Shown one piece after another: positions 48,890 to 58,487 of a stretch of 64,000 nt of DNA. Source of the DNA: Erysipelothrix amsterdamensis (GTDB lineage Bacteria; Bacillota_I; Bacilli_A; Erysipelotrichales; Erysipelotrichaceae); contig NZ_OW659496.1 in assembly GCF_940143175.1 (NCBI RefSeq), forward strand, positions 1,054,001 through 1,118,000, read 5' to 3'. Each line of letters begins with the position of its first letter. Position 1 is the stretch's first letter. The position numbers and the translations under genes were made by a program. The notes beneath the pieces were generated by a model that saw only the letters and a list, made by a program, of their open reading frames with translations, was not told the DNA's origin and made no database searches.

Positions 48890-49263
48890 AAGAAAAGCAG
48901 ATAGATTTTTCTTAAAATTTTTCTATCTGCTAATCTCTATCCGATATTTAATTTTTATATTTTAGTATCTTTATGATGTTAGGTATCTTCGCTCCCTTTT
49001 TCAAAGGGCGCAAAGATACACCGTTTGACTACGGTGCTTTGCGTTCCTGCGGAAAGCCTATCGCTCCGCTAAGGAATTCAAAAGGATAAATCCATTTTGA
49101 ATTGTATAGGGGGCTACTCCCCCTTAAACCCCTGTGGACTTTGTTTTTTGTAGATTTACCAAATCAACAAAAAAGCAAAGTGTTAAAATTATCTCCACTT
49201 TGCACCATCAATTCTCATATTTACTTTTCATAAAAGCCACCTATCTAATCTTTATTTTTAATC
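48890..49263. other. candidate oriT region upstream of the relaxase gene
   Basis: A 374-bp non-coding stretch, more GC-rich than its surroundings, with several dyads: AGCAGATAGA...TCTATCTGCT (48897-48931), CCCTTT-TTC-AAAGGG (near 48994-49008), CACCGT-TTGACT-ACGGTG (49019-49036) and GGGGG-CTACT-CCCCC (49109-49123). No gene is seen. Location and structure fit oriT of MobA/L elements; the nick site is not identified. Confidence 0.45.
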
Positions 49264-49668
49264 CTAACTTTCTAAAAAAACATCTTCCATATCTTCATCC
49301 GAGTTTTCTACTTTCTGATTTTCTAACCTTTCATTTTCATCATCAGTATTTTTAGTTTCTTCTACATCAATCTCTTTATCTTTAATATGAATTTCCGTAA
49401 GTTCCTTTAGCTTTTCTCTGTTCCTGTTATCTGATAGGACATAGTCTAAAAAGGCATAAACTAAATCATTATTTGTGTCTTCTTGCCTGCCTGTAATTTC
49501 TCTTTCAAAGGCTTCAAACACTCCGCCTTTCCTTATTTTTCTCTGAGTTTCTGCACTTCTTTTGAGTTTATTTATCTTTTGATTAAGTTGCTTTGCTCTG
49601 TTTTGTGCCTTTTCAATTTTGTTATTTTCTTTTTTTAATTGTTCCATCGCTTTTTCTAATTCTTTCAT
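49264..49668 (-). CDS. DUF3847-family coiled-coil protein
   Basis: A 134-residue protein: an N-terminal coiled coil (LEKAMEQLKKENNKIEKAQN), the DUF3847 core RAKQLNQKINKLKRSAETQR and KIRKGGVFEAFE, and an acidic tail. DUF3847 proteins commonly accompany MobA/L relaxases and may be accessory mobilization factors; that role is inference. Confidence 0.82.
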   Translation of the reverse strand: MKELEKAMEQLKKENNKIEKAQNRAKQLNQKINKLKRSAETQRKIRKGGVFEAFEREITGRQEDTNNDLVYAFLDYVLSDNRNREKLKELTEIHIKDKEIDVEETKNTDDENERLENQKVENSDEDMEDVFLES

Positions 49669-49702
49669 CTTTAAATTCTCCTTTCAAATTTTATAAAATG
49701 CA

Positions 49703-49750
49703 AAAGGCTAAATATCACACTTTCTTTAATGCAACATTTAGCCTTTATTT
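49703..49750 (-). terminator. terminator of the lanthipeptide operon
   Basis: AAAGGCTAAAT pairs with ATTTAGCCTTT after the lanT stop. Confidence 0.7.
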
Positions 49751-49768
49751 TTATCAATCATACAATCA

Positions 49769-51889
49769 TCATTGTGCTTGAAAAAGTTTCCTACATTCCA
49801 TATTTTTATCACACAATTCATCATATTTTCCGCTGTCAATAATATGACCCTTTTCCACAAAATATATTCTATCCGATGATGAAACAGTCGATAGTCTATG
49901 AGTAATTGTTATTAAAGATATGTTTTTTTCTTTCAATCTACTTAATATCTTTTTTTCAGTTATTGCATCCAATTGACTTGTTCCCTCATCAAGAATCACT
50001 ATTTGAGGTTTATCAATTAGCACTCTGGCAATAGCTAATCGTTGTCTTTGTCCTCCTGATAAATTACACCCATTATCTCCAATCTGTGTATTTAATTTAA
50101 ATGGCATATCACCAATATCATCATCAAGACACGCAAGACTTATAGCTTCTTTAATTTCTTCATCCGTGTGCGTTCTAGTTAAATCAATATTATTCCGTAA
50201 GGTATCATTAAAAAATAATTCATCTTGAAGTACAGTACCAAATAAATTTCTGTATGATTTTAAATTATAGTCACTAATCCTTTTAGAATTAATAAATATA
50301 TTACCTGTGTCCGGATTATATAATGATAATATTAACTTTACTATAGTAGTTTTTCCACAACCCGTCTTTCCTACGAATGATATTATTTCGCCCTTTTTCA
50401 ATGTGAATGAAATATCACTAATCGTTTTTTCACTGCTGTTTTGAGCATAAGAAAAATTTACATTTTTAAATTCTAAATTTCTAAAATCTGCAATTTCTTC
50501 CCCATAAAATAATTCTTCATCTTCATAAACAATTTCTGTTAATCTATCTATAATAGTTGCAGAATACTGAAAATCAAATATATTTTGAATAATAACGGAA
50601 AGTGGATTCAAAAACAAATTTCCTAACGCAACAAACGCCATCATTTCACCAACTGTCATTTCATTTTGCCCTATTAAAAAACTTCCAACAAATAAAATGA
50701 CAAATGTTGGTAACATTCTGTAAGAAAGCATAAAACTCTGATAAAATCCAAGTGTATTTTCTCTCCTATATTCCGAATATATTTGCTTACCATAATACTC
50801 ATTCCATTTATTAGTTATAGCTTGACTTACTCCCAAAGTTTTCATTATGCTAACATTTGAGAAACTTTCTATTAAGTAGCTTTGAGCTTTTTCTCTTTTC
50901 AATATAGAATCTACATTTCTCTTATCCACTGTTCGTAGAAAAAATATAAGAAATACACACAAAACTATCCCAAAAGAATATGTTATGCCAGCCAAAATGA
51001 TTGAACTTTTTAACATAACTACAGCTACTATAACAATTGTTGTAAAATCAATAAATATCGAAGTTACTACATTGGTAAGGATTTGCTGCAATGAATCAAT
51101 TCCATTTATCCGAGAAACCATATCTCCTGCTGAACGAACATCGAAAAACTTCAATGGCAGTTTAAAAACTTTTTCAACTATTATTTTCTTTAATGAAGAA
51201 ACATATTTTTTTTCAAATAAATTTATAATCTTCAACCTGATAAACGAAAGGCATCCATATACAATAACAAAAATAATTGAGCCAGAAATTAGCAACCAAA
51301 AATTTGAATTTACACTTTTACCTACAACATCATCAATTATATATCTTGTAATCCATGGTGTAAATAAAGTAAACAATTGGACTATAATCGATAATATTAT
51401 CACTGTTGAAACTATTCTACGATCTATCAGCCCCATCTTCAAAAAATCAAATCTGCTTATGTCACTTTTTCTCTTTTTAAATCTATCGTTCCTCTCAAAG
51501 AATACTATTACCCCTAAAAAAATTTCATTAAATTCATCAATTGTTGAATTTATTTGTCCTACTTGAGGATCAATATAAAAAATTTTATCTTTTTTAATAC
51601 TATCAATTACTACATAATGGTTATTTTCTACAACAGCTATACACGGAAATTTATCATTAATTGAGTTAATAAATTTATTAGAATTCAATCTTACTGCTTT
51701 TCCTGTTAGCCCATAATTATCTGCTAACCTCATCAATTCCTTTATGGATACTCCATCTCTTGAAATATTTGATTCTTTACTCAATTCTGCTATATGTATT
51801 TTACAATCATAGTAATGTAAAACCATAGCCAATGCTGCTATTCCACACCCAGTTTCTGAAAGCTGTTGTATAAATCTTATATGTTTCAA
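49769..51889 (-). CDS. lanT: LanT peptidase-containing ABC transporter
   Basis: A 706-residue AMS-type exporter. Residues 1 to about 130 form a C39 peptidase (Cys15 in QLSETGCGIAALAMVL, His in ENNHYVVID, Asp in YIDPQVG) that cuts leaders after Gly-Gly. Six membrane segments follow, then the ATPase (GKTGCGKTTIVK, LSGGQRQRLAIAR, ILDEGTSQLD). It removes the LanA leader and exports the lanthipeptide. The start is a TTG at 51889 with GGAG eight bases upstream, overlapping the lanM stop region; no ATG is available in frame nearby. Confidence 0.94.
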   Translation of the reverse strand: MKHIRFIQQLSETGCGIAALAMVLHYYDCKIHIAELSKESNISRDGVSIKELMRLADNYGLTGKAVRLNSNKFINSINDKFPCIAVVENNHYVVIDSIKKDKIFYIDPQVGQINSTIDEFNEIFLGVIVFFERNDRFKKRKSDISRFDFLKMGLIDRRIVSTVIILSIIVQLFTLFTPWITRYIIDDVVGKSVNSNFWLLISGSIIFVIVYGCLSFIRLKIINLFEKKYVSSLKKIIVEKVFKLPLKFFDVRSAGDMVSRINGIDSLQQILTNVVTSIFIDFTTIVIVAVVMLKSSIILAGITYSFGIVLCVFLIFFLRTVDKRNVDSILKREKAQSYLIESFSNVSIMKTLGVSQAITNKWNEYYGKQIYSEYRRENTLGFYQSFMLSYRMLPTFVILFVGSFLIGQNEMTVGEMMAFVALGNLFLNPLSVIIQNIFDFQYSATIIDRLTEIVYEDEELFYGEEIADFRNLEFKNVNFSYAQNSSEKTISDISFTLKKGEIISFVGKTGCGKTTIVKLILSLYNPDTGNIFINSKRISDYNLKSYRNLFGTVLQDELFFNDTLRNNIDLTRTHTDEEIKEAISLACLDDDIGDMPFKLNTQIGDNGCNLSGGQRQRLAIARVLIDKPQIVILDEGTSQLDAITEKKILSRLKEKNISLITITHRLSTVSSSDRIYFVEKGHIIDSGKYDELCDKNMECRKLFQAQ

Positions 51890-51900
51890 AACATGTTCTC

Positions 51901-54900
51901 CTATTCCAATACCAAAATAGATGGTAAATTAGGGTTGCGTAATTTCAACAATCCATACCCTATTCCAGATAATCCAACCATCATTCCCGGCGAATACTTA
52001 TATGGTATTCCGCACTTCCAAATCCCCTCTTTTAAATCATTTAATATATACTGCATATATATATCACATTTATTCTTTATTTCTGAATTTCCAAGTATAT
52101 CACTTGCCAAATTTAAAATTTCTATATTGCCTAAATCTCCATGACAAAGACAATGACTTCTTCCAAATCCAAATTTTAAACTTGTTTCAACTGCGTTGTT
52201 TATGTCAAGCCAAATTTTCTTTTTTCGTTCAGCTGTAATCGGTAAATTCATTTTGTATAAATATAGTCTGCTTAACAATATTCCACTTGCTCCATGACAC
52301 CAAGCCACTGGAATATTATTTTCCAAATCATCATACTTTATACCATCCTCAGTTTCTCTCTGATCTGACCAATTTTTGACATCTGCCTTATAAAGAAGAT
52401 CTTCATATGATAATGCTTTTTCAATTACATCTACATACCTTTTATCTTCTACATACTCATATAATTTTCCTAATGCCCAAGCTATTCCAGATGTTCCATG
52501 TGCAAATCCTCCCAATGGAGATTTAGCAAAAGAACCTTTCCACGCAATACTATTTTCACTCAAGCTAACATATCCTTTAATTATATTTTCTGCATAAGAT
52601 TTTGCTAAGTCTAAAATATAATCTTCAGATTTAAATTCATAGTATTTTAAAAGTATAGCAATTACCCCTGCTGATCCAATTATAATATCATAATCCTTAT
52701 CATTAGATATATTCCTTTCACACATTAGCAATATTTCATTTCTAATAAGCTCAATTTCATTTGAATCAAACATTGACCCTAATTGTTCTTCTAAAACAAC
52801 TAATGAATATATTATTGGTGTTTCTCCCGAAAATCCTCCAAACAGTATTTTTTCTCCATTTTCATCAAACTCTTTTCTTCTCTGATTGTATATTTTTATA
52901 CTGTTATAGCAACGTTTTATGACTTGCAAATATTTTTCTTTCTTTGTTTCTTTATATAAAAATATAAAGTATACTAATATGCCCGAAATTCCACTATATA
53001 AATCCATACTTACCGGAACCATATTCCAATCATTTGTCTTTTCCCCTATGATATTCATATCAATCCAACTAATATCATCTAATTTTCCAACAAATGAATT
53101 TTCTATCAAGAAATCAGCTATTTTCTCTGAAATATATAAATAATCTTTTTTTACATCTTCTAAATCATATTTCTTATCAACTTTAACCAATTTCTCATGT
53201 TTTATTTCTTTATTCTCTGTAAAATTATACTTAGGATCATAATTCAAAGCAGTAGAAATTAACAATGATTGTATCAACATATCCTTTCCATTCAAATTCT
53301 TTATGTTACTTTCAACTAAACTCATTGCATTTTGAACGAAAAAGCCATCTACCTGAGTTCCATAAATATCTTCTATATCACAAGAAGTTATATTTGAAAT
53401 AAACATTGGAATATCATTTTTTAACATAGACATATATTCTAAATTAGCTAATCGTTCTAACTTATTTTCTTTATCCATCTGAATCCATAACCTAGAAAAT
53501 AGCATTTCCCTATCTAATGCACTTCGTAAAAAATCAGGGTGAAAAGACACTTGTATCATAGATGAATAAAACTGAGTTGACCTCATTATTTGTCTTGAAA
53601 ATAGATTTTTATATTTCCCGATTTCCTCAACAAGTTTTTCTTTGCTGTTGTCTTGTAATATTTTTTTATAAGTATTCATGAAACCACTTTTCAAGTTTTT
53701 CCTATACTTTGATAAATCAATAGTCTTTTCTTTTATGAATGGATTATTGTTCTTCTTTTCAAGAAAAGAAGTTCTATAACTTATTTTCATTTCATCTGTT
53801 AAAATCCCTGAAATACTTGCACTTTCAATTGGAATTTCTTTATCATCTTCATTTGTCATTGCACTAATATCAACGCCACTTTTCCCTTCTTTCCCCCACA
53901 CTAAGCTAGGGAGAATCCCTACTCTTTTTACAGATTTTTCTATCATTTCGTAAATTTCATCAGAAGCAGTTTCTATAGATGAATACATCGCTTTATTATG
54001 AAATATAGTTTCCAAATCTATTAAAACCGGATGACTACCATAAGCAATTATATTTTCATAGTGAATATCATTGCCTCTCAGTATATACAGTATAAACAAT
54101 AATTCACCCAATTCTTCATAATAATCCCCAACTTCTATTTCATCTGAACAAGCCTTATGGGATATATACTCACTCCATCCATAATCTTCTTTATCTATTA
54201 CCTCAATAGAATATAACACACTCCCAACAAGGCGGTTGAATGTTTTTATTGTTTCTTGAAAAACTTTATCCAACTTTAGTGAACGTGGCTTATATACGAC
54301 AGATTTCCCATTATCTGTATGAACTATCACAACTGATTTTCCATTATTGTGCGAATCTGAAATACTCAAATCTACGCTTTCAATCACATTTGAAACTCCA
54401 AAACTTTTCACTAATTCATCAATATCTCTATAAAAATTATCAAAAAATCCAAATGTATTATCAATCCAGTCATATATAGTTTCCGACATAAGCCTAAACA
54501 TTACTGGATATTCTTCTAAGTATTCCCAAAACTTATCTTCAACATATTTTTCACTAAAATACTTATATCTTTCTTCCTTATTCTCACCCTTTAACTTTCC
54601 TTCTTCTTTTGCTACATTCAATTCTAAAATTAAAGTTCTATAAGATATATTGATTAGTTTTTCCAATAACTGTATTACAAACTGATTTACAACTTTCTGT
54701 GGTATATTAAAGTCATTAATTCGGCTATTTAGCCTAAATAATGCCAATTTCAAAAAAGGTATATAGAAATTATAAAAAATAGGAGCTGTTTTTTCATTAT
54801 TCTCATTTTTTATATGAAGATCTGGCAACTTTATATCTTTTGCTATATCAGATTTTAAATCTTCAATCATATCAAACCAATCTGTAATGCTTTTTGTTTT

Positions 54901-55128
54901 TTTTACAGAAAAATTTTCTTCTGATAGTAATTCGATGATATTATCAAATTCACCATTCAAATTCTCATTCATGAATTTACTGTAATTTTCAAATCCATCC
55001 TTCAAAAAATTTTTCCAATATTCTAATCGTTTTTCAGTCAATTCGTCATTTTTAGATGTCAAATTCTTATTTACATATTTTCTTTCAAATGAATATGCCC
55101 CTTTTTCAAACCTATTTATAAAACTCAT
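51901..55128 (-). CDS. lanM: class II lanthipeptide synthetase LanM
   Basis: A 1075-residue bifunctional enzyme. The N-terminal dehydratase has VVYKPRSLKLDK and RGNDIHYENIIAYG followed by PVLIDLETIFHNK. The C-terminal LanC-like cyclase has HGTSGIAWAL, WCHGASGIL and LCHGDLGN, giving the Cys, Cys and His zinc ligands, and ends GLSGIGYGLLKLR. It dehydrates Ser/Thr of LanA using ATP and joins them to Cys as (methyl)lanthionines. It starts 82 bases after lanA behind a leaky hairpin. Confidence 0.96.
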   Translation of the reverse strand: MSFINRFEKGAYSFERKYVNKNLTSKNDELTEKRLEYWKNFLKDGFENYSKFMNENLNGEFDNIIELLSEENFSVKKTKSITDWFDMIEDLKSDIAKDIKLPDLHIKNENNEKTAPIFYNFYIPFLKLALFRLNSRINDFNIPQKVVNQFVIQLLEKLINISYRTLILELNVAKEEGKLKGENKEERYKYFSEKYVEDKFWEYLEEYPVMFRLMSETIYDWIDNTFGFFDNFYRDIDELVKSFGVSNVIESVDLSISDSHNNGKSVVIVHTDNGKSVVYKPRSLKLDKVFQETIKTFNRLVGSVLYSIEVIDKEDYGWSEYISHKACSDEIEVGDYYEELGELLFILYILRGNDIHYENIIAYGSHPVLIDLETIFHNKAMYSSIETASDEIYEMIEKSVKRVGILPSLVWGKEGKSGVDISAMTNEDDKEIPIESASISGILTDEMKISYRTSFLEKKNNNPFIKEKTIDLSKYRKNLKSGFMNTYKKILQDNSKEKLVEEIGKYKNLFSRQIMRSTQFYSSMIQVSFHPDFLRSALDREMLFSRLWIQMDKENKLERLANLEYMSMLKNDIPMFISNITSCDIEDIYGTQVDGFFVQNAMSLVESNIKNLNGKDMLIQSLLISTALNYDPKYNFTENKEIKHEKLVKVDKKYDLEDVKKDYLYISEKIADFLIENSFVGKLDDISWIDMNIIGEKTNDWNMVPVSMDLYSGISGILVYFIFLYKETKKEKYLQVIKRCYNSIKIYNQRRKEFDENGEKILFGGFSGETPIIYSLVVLEEQLGSMFDSNEIELIRNEILLMCERNISNDKDYDIIIGSAGVIAILLKYYEFKSEDYILDLAKSYAENIIKGYVSLSENSIAWKGSFAKSPLGGFAHGTSGIAWALGKLYEYVEDKRYVDVIEKALSYEDLLYKADVKNWSDQRETEDGIKYDDLENNIPVAWCHGASGILLSRLYLYKMNLPITAERKKKIWLDINNAVETSLKFGFGRSHCLCHGDLGNIEILNLASDILGNSEIKNKCDIYMQYILNDLKEGIWKCGIPYKYSPGMMVGLSGIGYGLLKLRNPNLPSILVLE

Positions 55129-55149
55129 ACATACCTCCTGATTTCCTTA

Positions 55150-55184
55150 ATAAAAAGAAGGCAGACACAATTGTATCTGCCTCC
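55150..55184 (-). terminator. attenuating hairpin between lanA and lanM
   Basis: GGCAGATACAATTGTGTCTGCC on the minus strand (given by its arms GGCAGA and TCTGCC) followed by TTCTTTTTATT. Partial readthrough would give much more lanA than lanM message, as is usual in lantibiotic operons. Confidence 0.7.
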
Positions 55185-55209
55185 CCCTTCCTTGCCTACG
55201 ACAAAAGTG

Positions 55210-55437
55210 TTAGCAGCAAATAATTGTTGCTATAGGGCACTCTGTAGTAACAGTGCAAGCACGACCACAAGAATGTTTGCCTGAATAACAATGACAATAT
55301 GTGTTAGCTGTTCCACCTGCCATTATTCCATCAAGTTCACTATCGGACAATTCACGGAAAATATCTCCTGCTGGATTGTCAAGATTTTCTGACTTGGAAT
55401 AAATAGCTTTTTTCCAGTTTTCTACCTTCTTTGACAT
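55210..55437 (-). CDS. lanA: class II lanthipeptide precursor LanA
   Basis: A 75-residue precursor. The leader (1-42) has NPAGD at 21-25, ELSDSELDGI at 29-38 and a double-glycine end MAGG. The 33-residue core has seven Cys (48, 50, 57, 61, 67, 74, 75) and eight Ser/Thr. It contains the mersacidin-type lipid II-binding motif CTVTTEC (61-67) and ends ATIICC, resembling the end of plantaricin C as I recall it. The N-terminal part (TANTYCHCYSGKHSCGRA) is unlike any lantibiotic I recall. AGGAGG lies eight bases before the ATG. Confidence 0.93.
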   Translation of the reverse strand: MSKKVENWKKAIYSKSENLDNPAGDIFRELSDSELDGIMAGGTANTYCHCYSGKHSCGRACTVTTECPIATIICC

Positions 55438-55508
55438 AGCACAGTCCTCCTTTCCACAAATTTATAAATACAGCATGAGCAAGGATCTCATACTTATATT
55501 TACCTAAG

Positions 55509-56231
55509 TCAAAATTCCTCCCTAAGCGAAATTTTTGAAAACAACTTTACATCAAGGAATACCATAAACAGTATAACTAAGCACGCAACTATTTTTTCAA
55601 ATATAGCCGAGTTTACTTCGCCGGAAATATAAAACATTGCATTTACACAGTAAATATATGCAAATTTTATTTGTGATATGAAAACCCCAACAAAAGCAAA
55701 TACAAAAGCAAATGCAACCGTTATCTGTATATTTTGTTTAAAATACAACATAACCCCAATTATAAATGCCGACAATATATAGCATATTATTCCATGAATC
55801 AAATATTTTGCAAAATATGATAAAACAAATGAGCTACTTATACTGTTCAAATTAAACATTAATTCCAATAAGCACATAGACAAAAATGTGGCTATTATAT
55901 AAACTATCGCAAATATAAACAGTACACAAAATTTATTAAGTATTATCTCTTTTCTATTTATCGGTATTACCAGTAAATTTTTGAGAGTATTATTGCGTTT
56001 TTCCAATGCAAATAATTCCATTCCAATCATAGAAATTACCGGTATAAATAAATAATAACTATTTAAAGTCAAACCATTTTCAAAAAACCATCCTAAAACT
56101 TTTCCGTAAGCAACGCCATTGTAAGTCATGTTTCCCATAAAATACTGAATCACAGCACCAACAATAACTATAATTGCAACTACTACTGGTAGTTTTTTTC
56201 TTTTATGTTTTTTTAGCTCTAAAGACACCAT
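55509..56231 (-). CDS. lanG: lantibiotic immunity ABC permease (LanG-like)
   Basis: A 240-residue protein with six membrane segments (for example VVAIIVIVGAVIQYFM and FAFVFAFVGVFIS), of the ABC-2/bacitracin-immunity type. With the LanF ATPase and the LanE-like permease it would remove the product from the producer's membrane. It ends 71 bases before lanA. LanE and LanG labels could be swapped. Confidence 0.85.
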   Translation of the reverse strand: MVSLELKKHKRKKLPVVVAIIVIVGAVIQYFMGNMTYNGVAYGKVLGWFFENGLTLNSYYLFIPVISMIGMELFALEKRNNTLKNLLVIPINRKEIILNKFCVLFIFAIVYIIATFLSMCLLELMFNLNSISSSFVLSYFAKYLIHGIICYILSAFIIGVMLYFKQNIQITVAFAFVFAFVGVFISQIKFAYIYCVNAMFYISGEVNSAIFEKIVACLVILFMVFLDVKLFSKISLREEF

Positions 56232-56244
56232 AACTTCACCCTGT

Positions 56245-56985
56245 TTACAAATCTTGTCTCTTAAGAATATTTAGTGTTCCCACCAAATATAATGCAAATA
56301 CTAATCCTACATTGGCAATCATAAAGTACACATTATCATTATTCTGAACACCTTCAAAATTTTTATACCACATAATGTGTGGTACACTAGCTAGTGGACT
56401 AATTCCTTGCAGTATCTTCATTAGGAAAAATGATGATATTATATATATACTTCCTATTAAATTTGTAGTAACACTATTCCCTTTAGTTAAAATCGTAACT
56501 ATCGATACAGGTAACACAGCTAATGTTACAAGAAAAGAACTAATTGCACACAATACAAAGAATCTAAAAACTAAATGTAGATTCATACTTGATTGAAATC
56601 TACTAACATAACCTGCTGAAACTATTACTGCAAAAACAATACCCATAAATATAAATGCAATACATAAAACATATAATGCCTTTGCAAAAAATAACTTTAT
56701 CCTTGATATTGGAACAGTCCACAAATATTTTATCGTATCACTCTTATATTCATTAGAAAAAGCTGTGGTCGCAAACGATAACAATATCATAGGTAGTATC
56801 AAATAATTCATATAACTTAGTGAAAATTTATATAGATACATAAAATTATCAAATAATCCCACAGCACTTACTGTATAAAATATAGTAAGTGCTAAATATA
56901 CAACAACCAACGCCCCAGATAAGTATATTGCTTTAGATCTTTTATTCTTTTTAAATTCAGACAACAATAACCTAGCCAATTCCAT
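56245..56985 (-). CDS. lanE: lantibiotic immunity ABC permease (LanE-like)
   Basis: About 246 residues with six membrane segments and the motif FSNEYKSDTIKYLWTVPISR that marks ABC-2 self-protection permeases. The ATG at 56985 (MELARLLLSEF) overlaps the lanF end by 14 bases and has GGAGGAC upstream; the frame extends to 57018. Pair of LanG; together they form the membrane part of the immunity pump. Confidence 0.85.
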   Translation of the reverse strand: MELARLLLSEFKKNKRSKAIYLSGALVVVYLALTIFYTVSAVGLFDNFMYLYKFSLSYMNYLILPMILLSFATTAFSNEYKSDTIKYLWTVPISRIKLFFAKALYVLCIAFIFMGIVFAVIVSAGYVSRFQSSMNLHLVFRFFVLCAISSFLVTLAVLPVSIVTILTKGNSVTTNLIGSIYIISSFFLMKILQGISPLASVPHIMWYKNFEGVQNNDNVYFMIANVGLVFALYLVGTLNILKRQDL

Positions 56986-57889
56986 GTCCTCCAGTAACTT
57001 TTTTAAAATAATCTTCAAGAGTAATTTTATCTTCTACTATGCCAACTATCTCTATATTATTTGTTACAAAAATCTTATTGAGTTCTGCAACACTTAAATT
57101 ACTACTATTTATTAAAAGCCCCTCATTAAATTCTGAAATACATTCTGAATTTATACCTCTATCATTCAGTATCATTTTAGCCTTATCAATGTCTTTCACG
57201 AAAACTCTAATACTACTATTTTCTTTGTTTCTCCACTCCTGTACACTGATTTCTTCAATCATCTTCCCAGAGTTAATAATTCCTATACGATCAGCTAAGC
57301 TTTCTAATTCAGATAGGATATGGCTTGATATCAATATACTTACTCCAGATTCCTTCAGTTTTTTCAAAAGCACTCTTACTTCAGAAATGCCAATTGGATC
57401 TAATCCATTTATAGGTTCATCCAAAATTAAAATATCCGGATTGTGCATAATTGCATTTGCAATAGCTAATCTTTGTTTCATCCCTAATGAATATTTTGAA
57501 AATAATTTCTTATCTCTATACGGTAAATTCACCAATTCTAAGGCTTTTTGTACACAAATCTGTTCTAATCCTCTCAATTTAGAAAAAATCTCTAAATTTT
57601 CTGTCCCCGTCAAATTAGGATAAAATCCCGGATTTTCTATTATACATCCAACTTTCTTTAGCACATCTCTTTCTTCATTTCTACGCATATCTTTCCCTAA
57701 GATTGCAATACTTCCTTCCGTTGGATTCACTAATCCCAAAAGCATTTTCATTATTGTAGTCTTTCCTGCTCCGTTTCGTCCTAGCAATCCATATATTTCA
57801 CCTTTACCAACAGAAAAACTCACGCAATCAACTACCCTTGTGCCATTATATTCCTTAGTTAAATCATTTACACATATAACTGCTGACAT
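56972..57889 (-). CDS. lanF: lantibiotic immunity ABC ATPase (LanF-like)
   Basis: About 305 residues: Walker A GRNGAGKTTIMK, signature KYSLGMKQRLAIA, Walker B ILILDEPINGLDP (E-loop matches BcrA/LanF), and ISSHILSELE. The BcrA-like sequence and order with two permeases next to lanA define a LanFEG immunity system. The ATG at 57889 is chosen; the ATG at 57901 touches GGAGG. It follows the XRE regulator by about 20 bases. Confidence 0.9.
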   Translation of the reverse strand: MSAVICVNDLTKEYNGTRVVDCVSFSVGKGEIYGLLGRNGAGKTTIMKMLLGLVNPTEGSIAILGKDMRRNEERDVLKKVGCIIENPGFYPNLTGTENLEIFSKLRGLEQICVQKALELVNLPYRDKKLFSKYSLGMKQRLAIANAIMHNPDILILDEPINGLDPIGISEVRVLLKKLKESGVSILISSHILSELESLADRIGIINSGKMIEEISVQEWRNKENSSIRVFVKDIDKAKMILNDRGINSECISEFNEGLLINSSNLSVAELNKIFVTNNIEIVGIVEDKITLEDYFKKVTGGHGIG

Positions 57890-57910
57890 TTTAATTTTCA
57901 TCCTCCATTA

Positions 57911-58144
57911 CTAATTACCACATCCACAACATGGACACTTGAAATCTCCTGTACCGTCCAAATCAAAAATAGAATAGATACAAGTATCCAATGACATCGC
58001 TATTTCATTTGCAACTTTTAACGATGGTGTTTCATTACCCAATTCTATTAAACTTATATACTGTCTTGTGATACTAATATTTTCCACAAGCTTTTGCTGT
58101 GTAATATTCTTAACCTTTCTAACTTCTTTAATTCTGTTTTTCAC
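57911..58144 (-). CDS. lanR: small XRE-family regulator of the lanthipeptide operon with Cys-rich tail
   Basis: A 77-residue Cro/CI HTH protein: MKNRIKEVRKVKNITQQKLV, then ISITRQYISLIELGNETPS and KVANEIAMSLDTCIYSIFD. It ends in GDFKCPCCGCGN, four Cys in six residues, suggesting metal or redox sensing. It is the first gene of the lan operon. Start GTG at 58144 with AGAGAGG nine bases upstream. It probably acts on the palindrome at 58200-58218, but the other XRE protein is an alternative. Confidence 0.85.
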   Translation of the reverse strand: MKNRIKEVRKVKNITQQKLVENISITRQYISLIELGNETPSLKVANEIAMSLDTCIYSIFDLDGTGDFKCPCCGCGN

Positions 58145-58176
58145 ACTATTAGTCCTCTCTAACTTTGTTTATTTAC

Positions 58177-58205
58177 AGTATACACTATTTCAAAAATTTT
58201 AGCAA
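58177..58205 (-). promoter_or_regulatory. promoter of the lanthipeptide operon
   Basis: Minus strand: -35 TTGCTA (58205-58200) and -10 TATACT (58182-58177) with 17-bp spacing. The -35 lies in the palindrome at 58200-58218. A near copy of this promoter drives the DUF6973 operon. Confidence 0.75.
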
Positions 58206-58218
58206 GTATATATTGCTA
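58200..58218. promoter_or_regulatory. operator palindrome, copy 1 (lan operon)
   Basis: TAGCAAGTATATATTGCTA, a near-perfect dyad overlapping the -35 box. GCAAGTATATATTGCTAA is identical at 60685-60702. A repressor or activator site for an XRE regulator is inferred. Confidence 0.65.
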
Positions 58219-58471
58219 AATATTTATATTTATTGTCGGTTACACCTGATATAGTTCCTACCCCTGAATCTCACAGCGATGTTTTGTTCTACTTGGCAGG
58301 CTCTTTTCCAATATTTAGAAAATCTTCGCCTACTTCCCCGTAGATACATATCCTTACAGACCGCTCATTCAATTGTCAAAGAACAATTTTCTTTATGTCT
58401 GTATGATATTGTATTTTTGCTATTCTTCCCGTATGTCCTCAAAGTTGGAAATATGGCTTATTTTTTCGTTT

Positions 58472-58487
58472 TTCCACGATTGTGGAA
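58472..58487. promoter_or_regulatory. second palindrome, copy 1
   Basis: TTCCACGATTGTGGAA, perfect arms TTCCAC/GTGGAA. The related TTCTACGATTGTGGAA overlaps the promoter of the XRE gene at 60793. No plus-strand gene follows this copy, so it may be a remnant. Confidence 0.5.

Noticed and set aside
50985..51566. A 193-codon plus-strand frame opposite lanT
   Set aside because: It is antisense to the conserved transporter, lacks a ribosome site, and its composition is that of the complementary strand of AT-rich coding DNA.
57039..57623. A 194-codon plus-strand frame opposite lanF
   Set aside because: It mirrors the conserved ABC ATPase and has no known motif or ribosome site.
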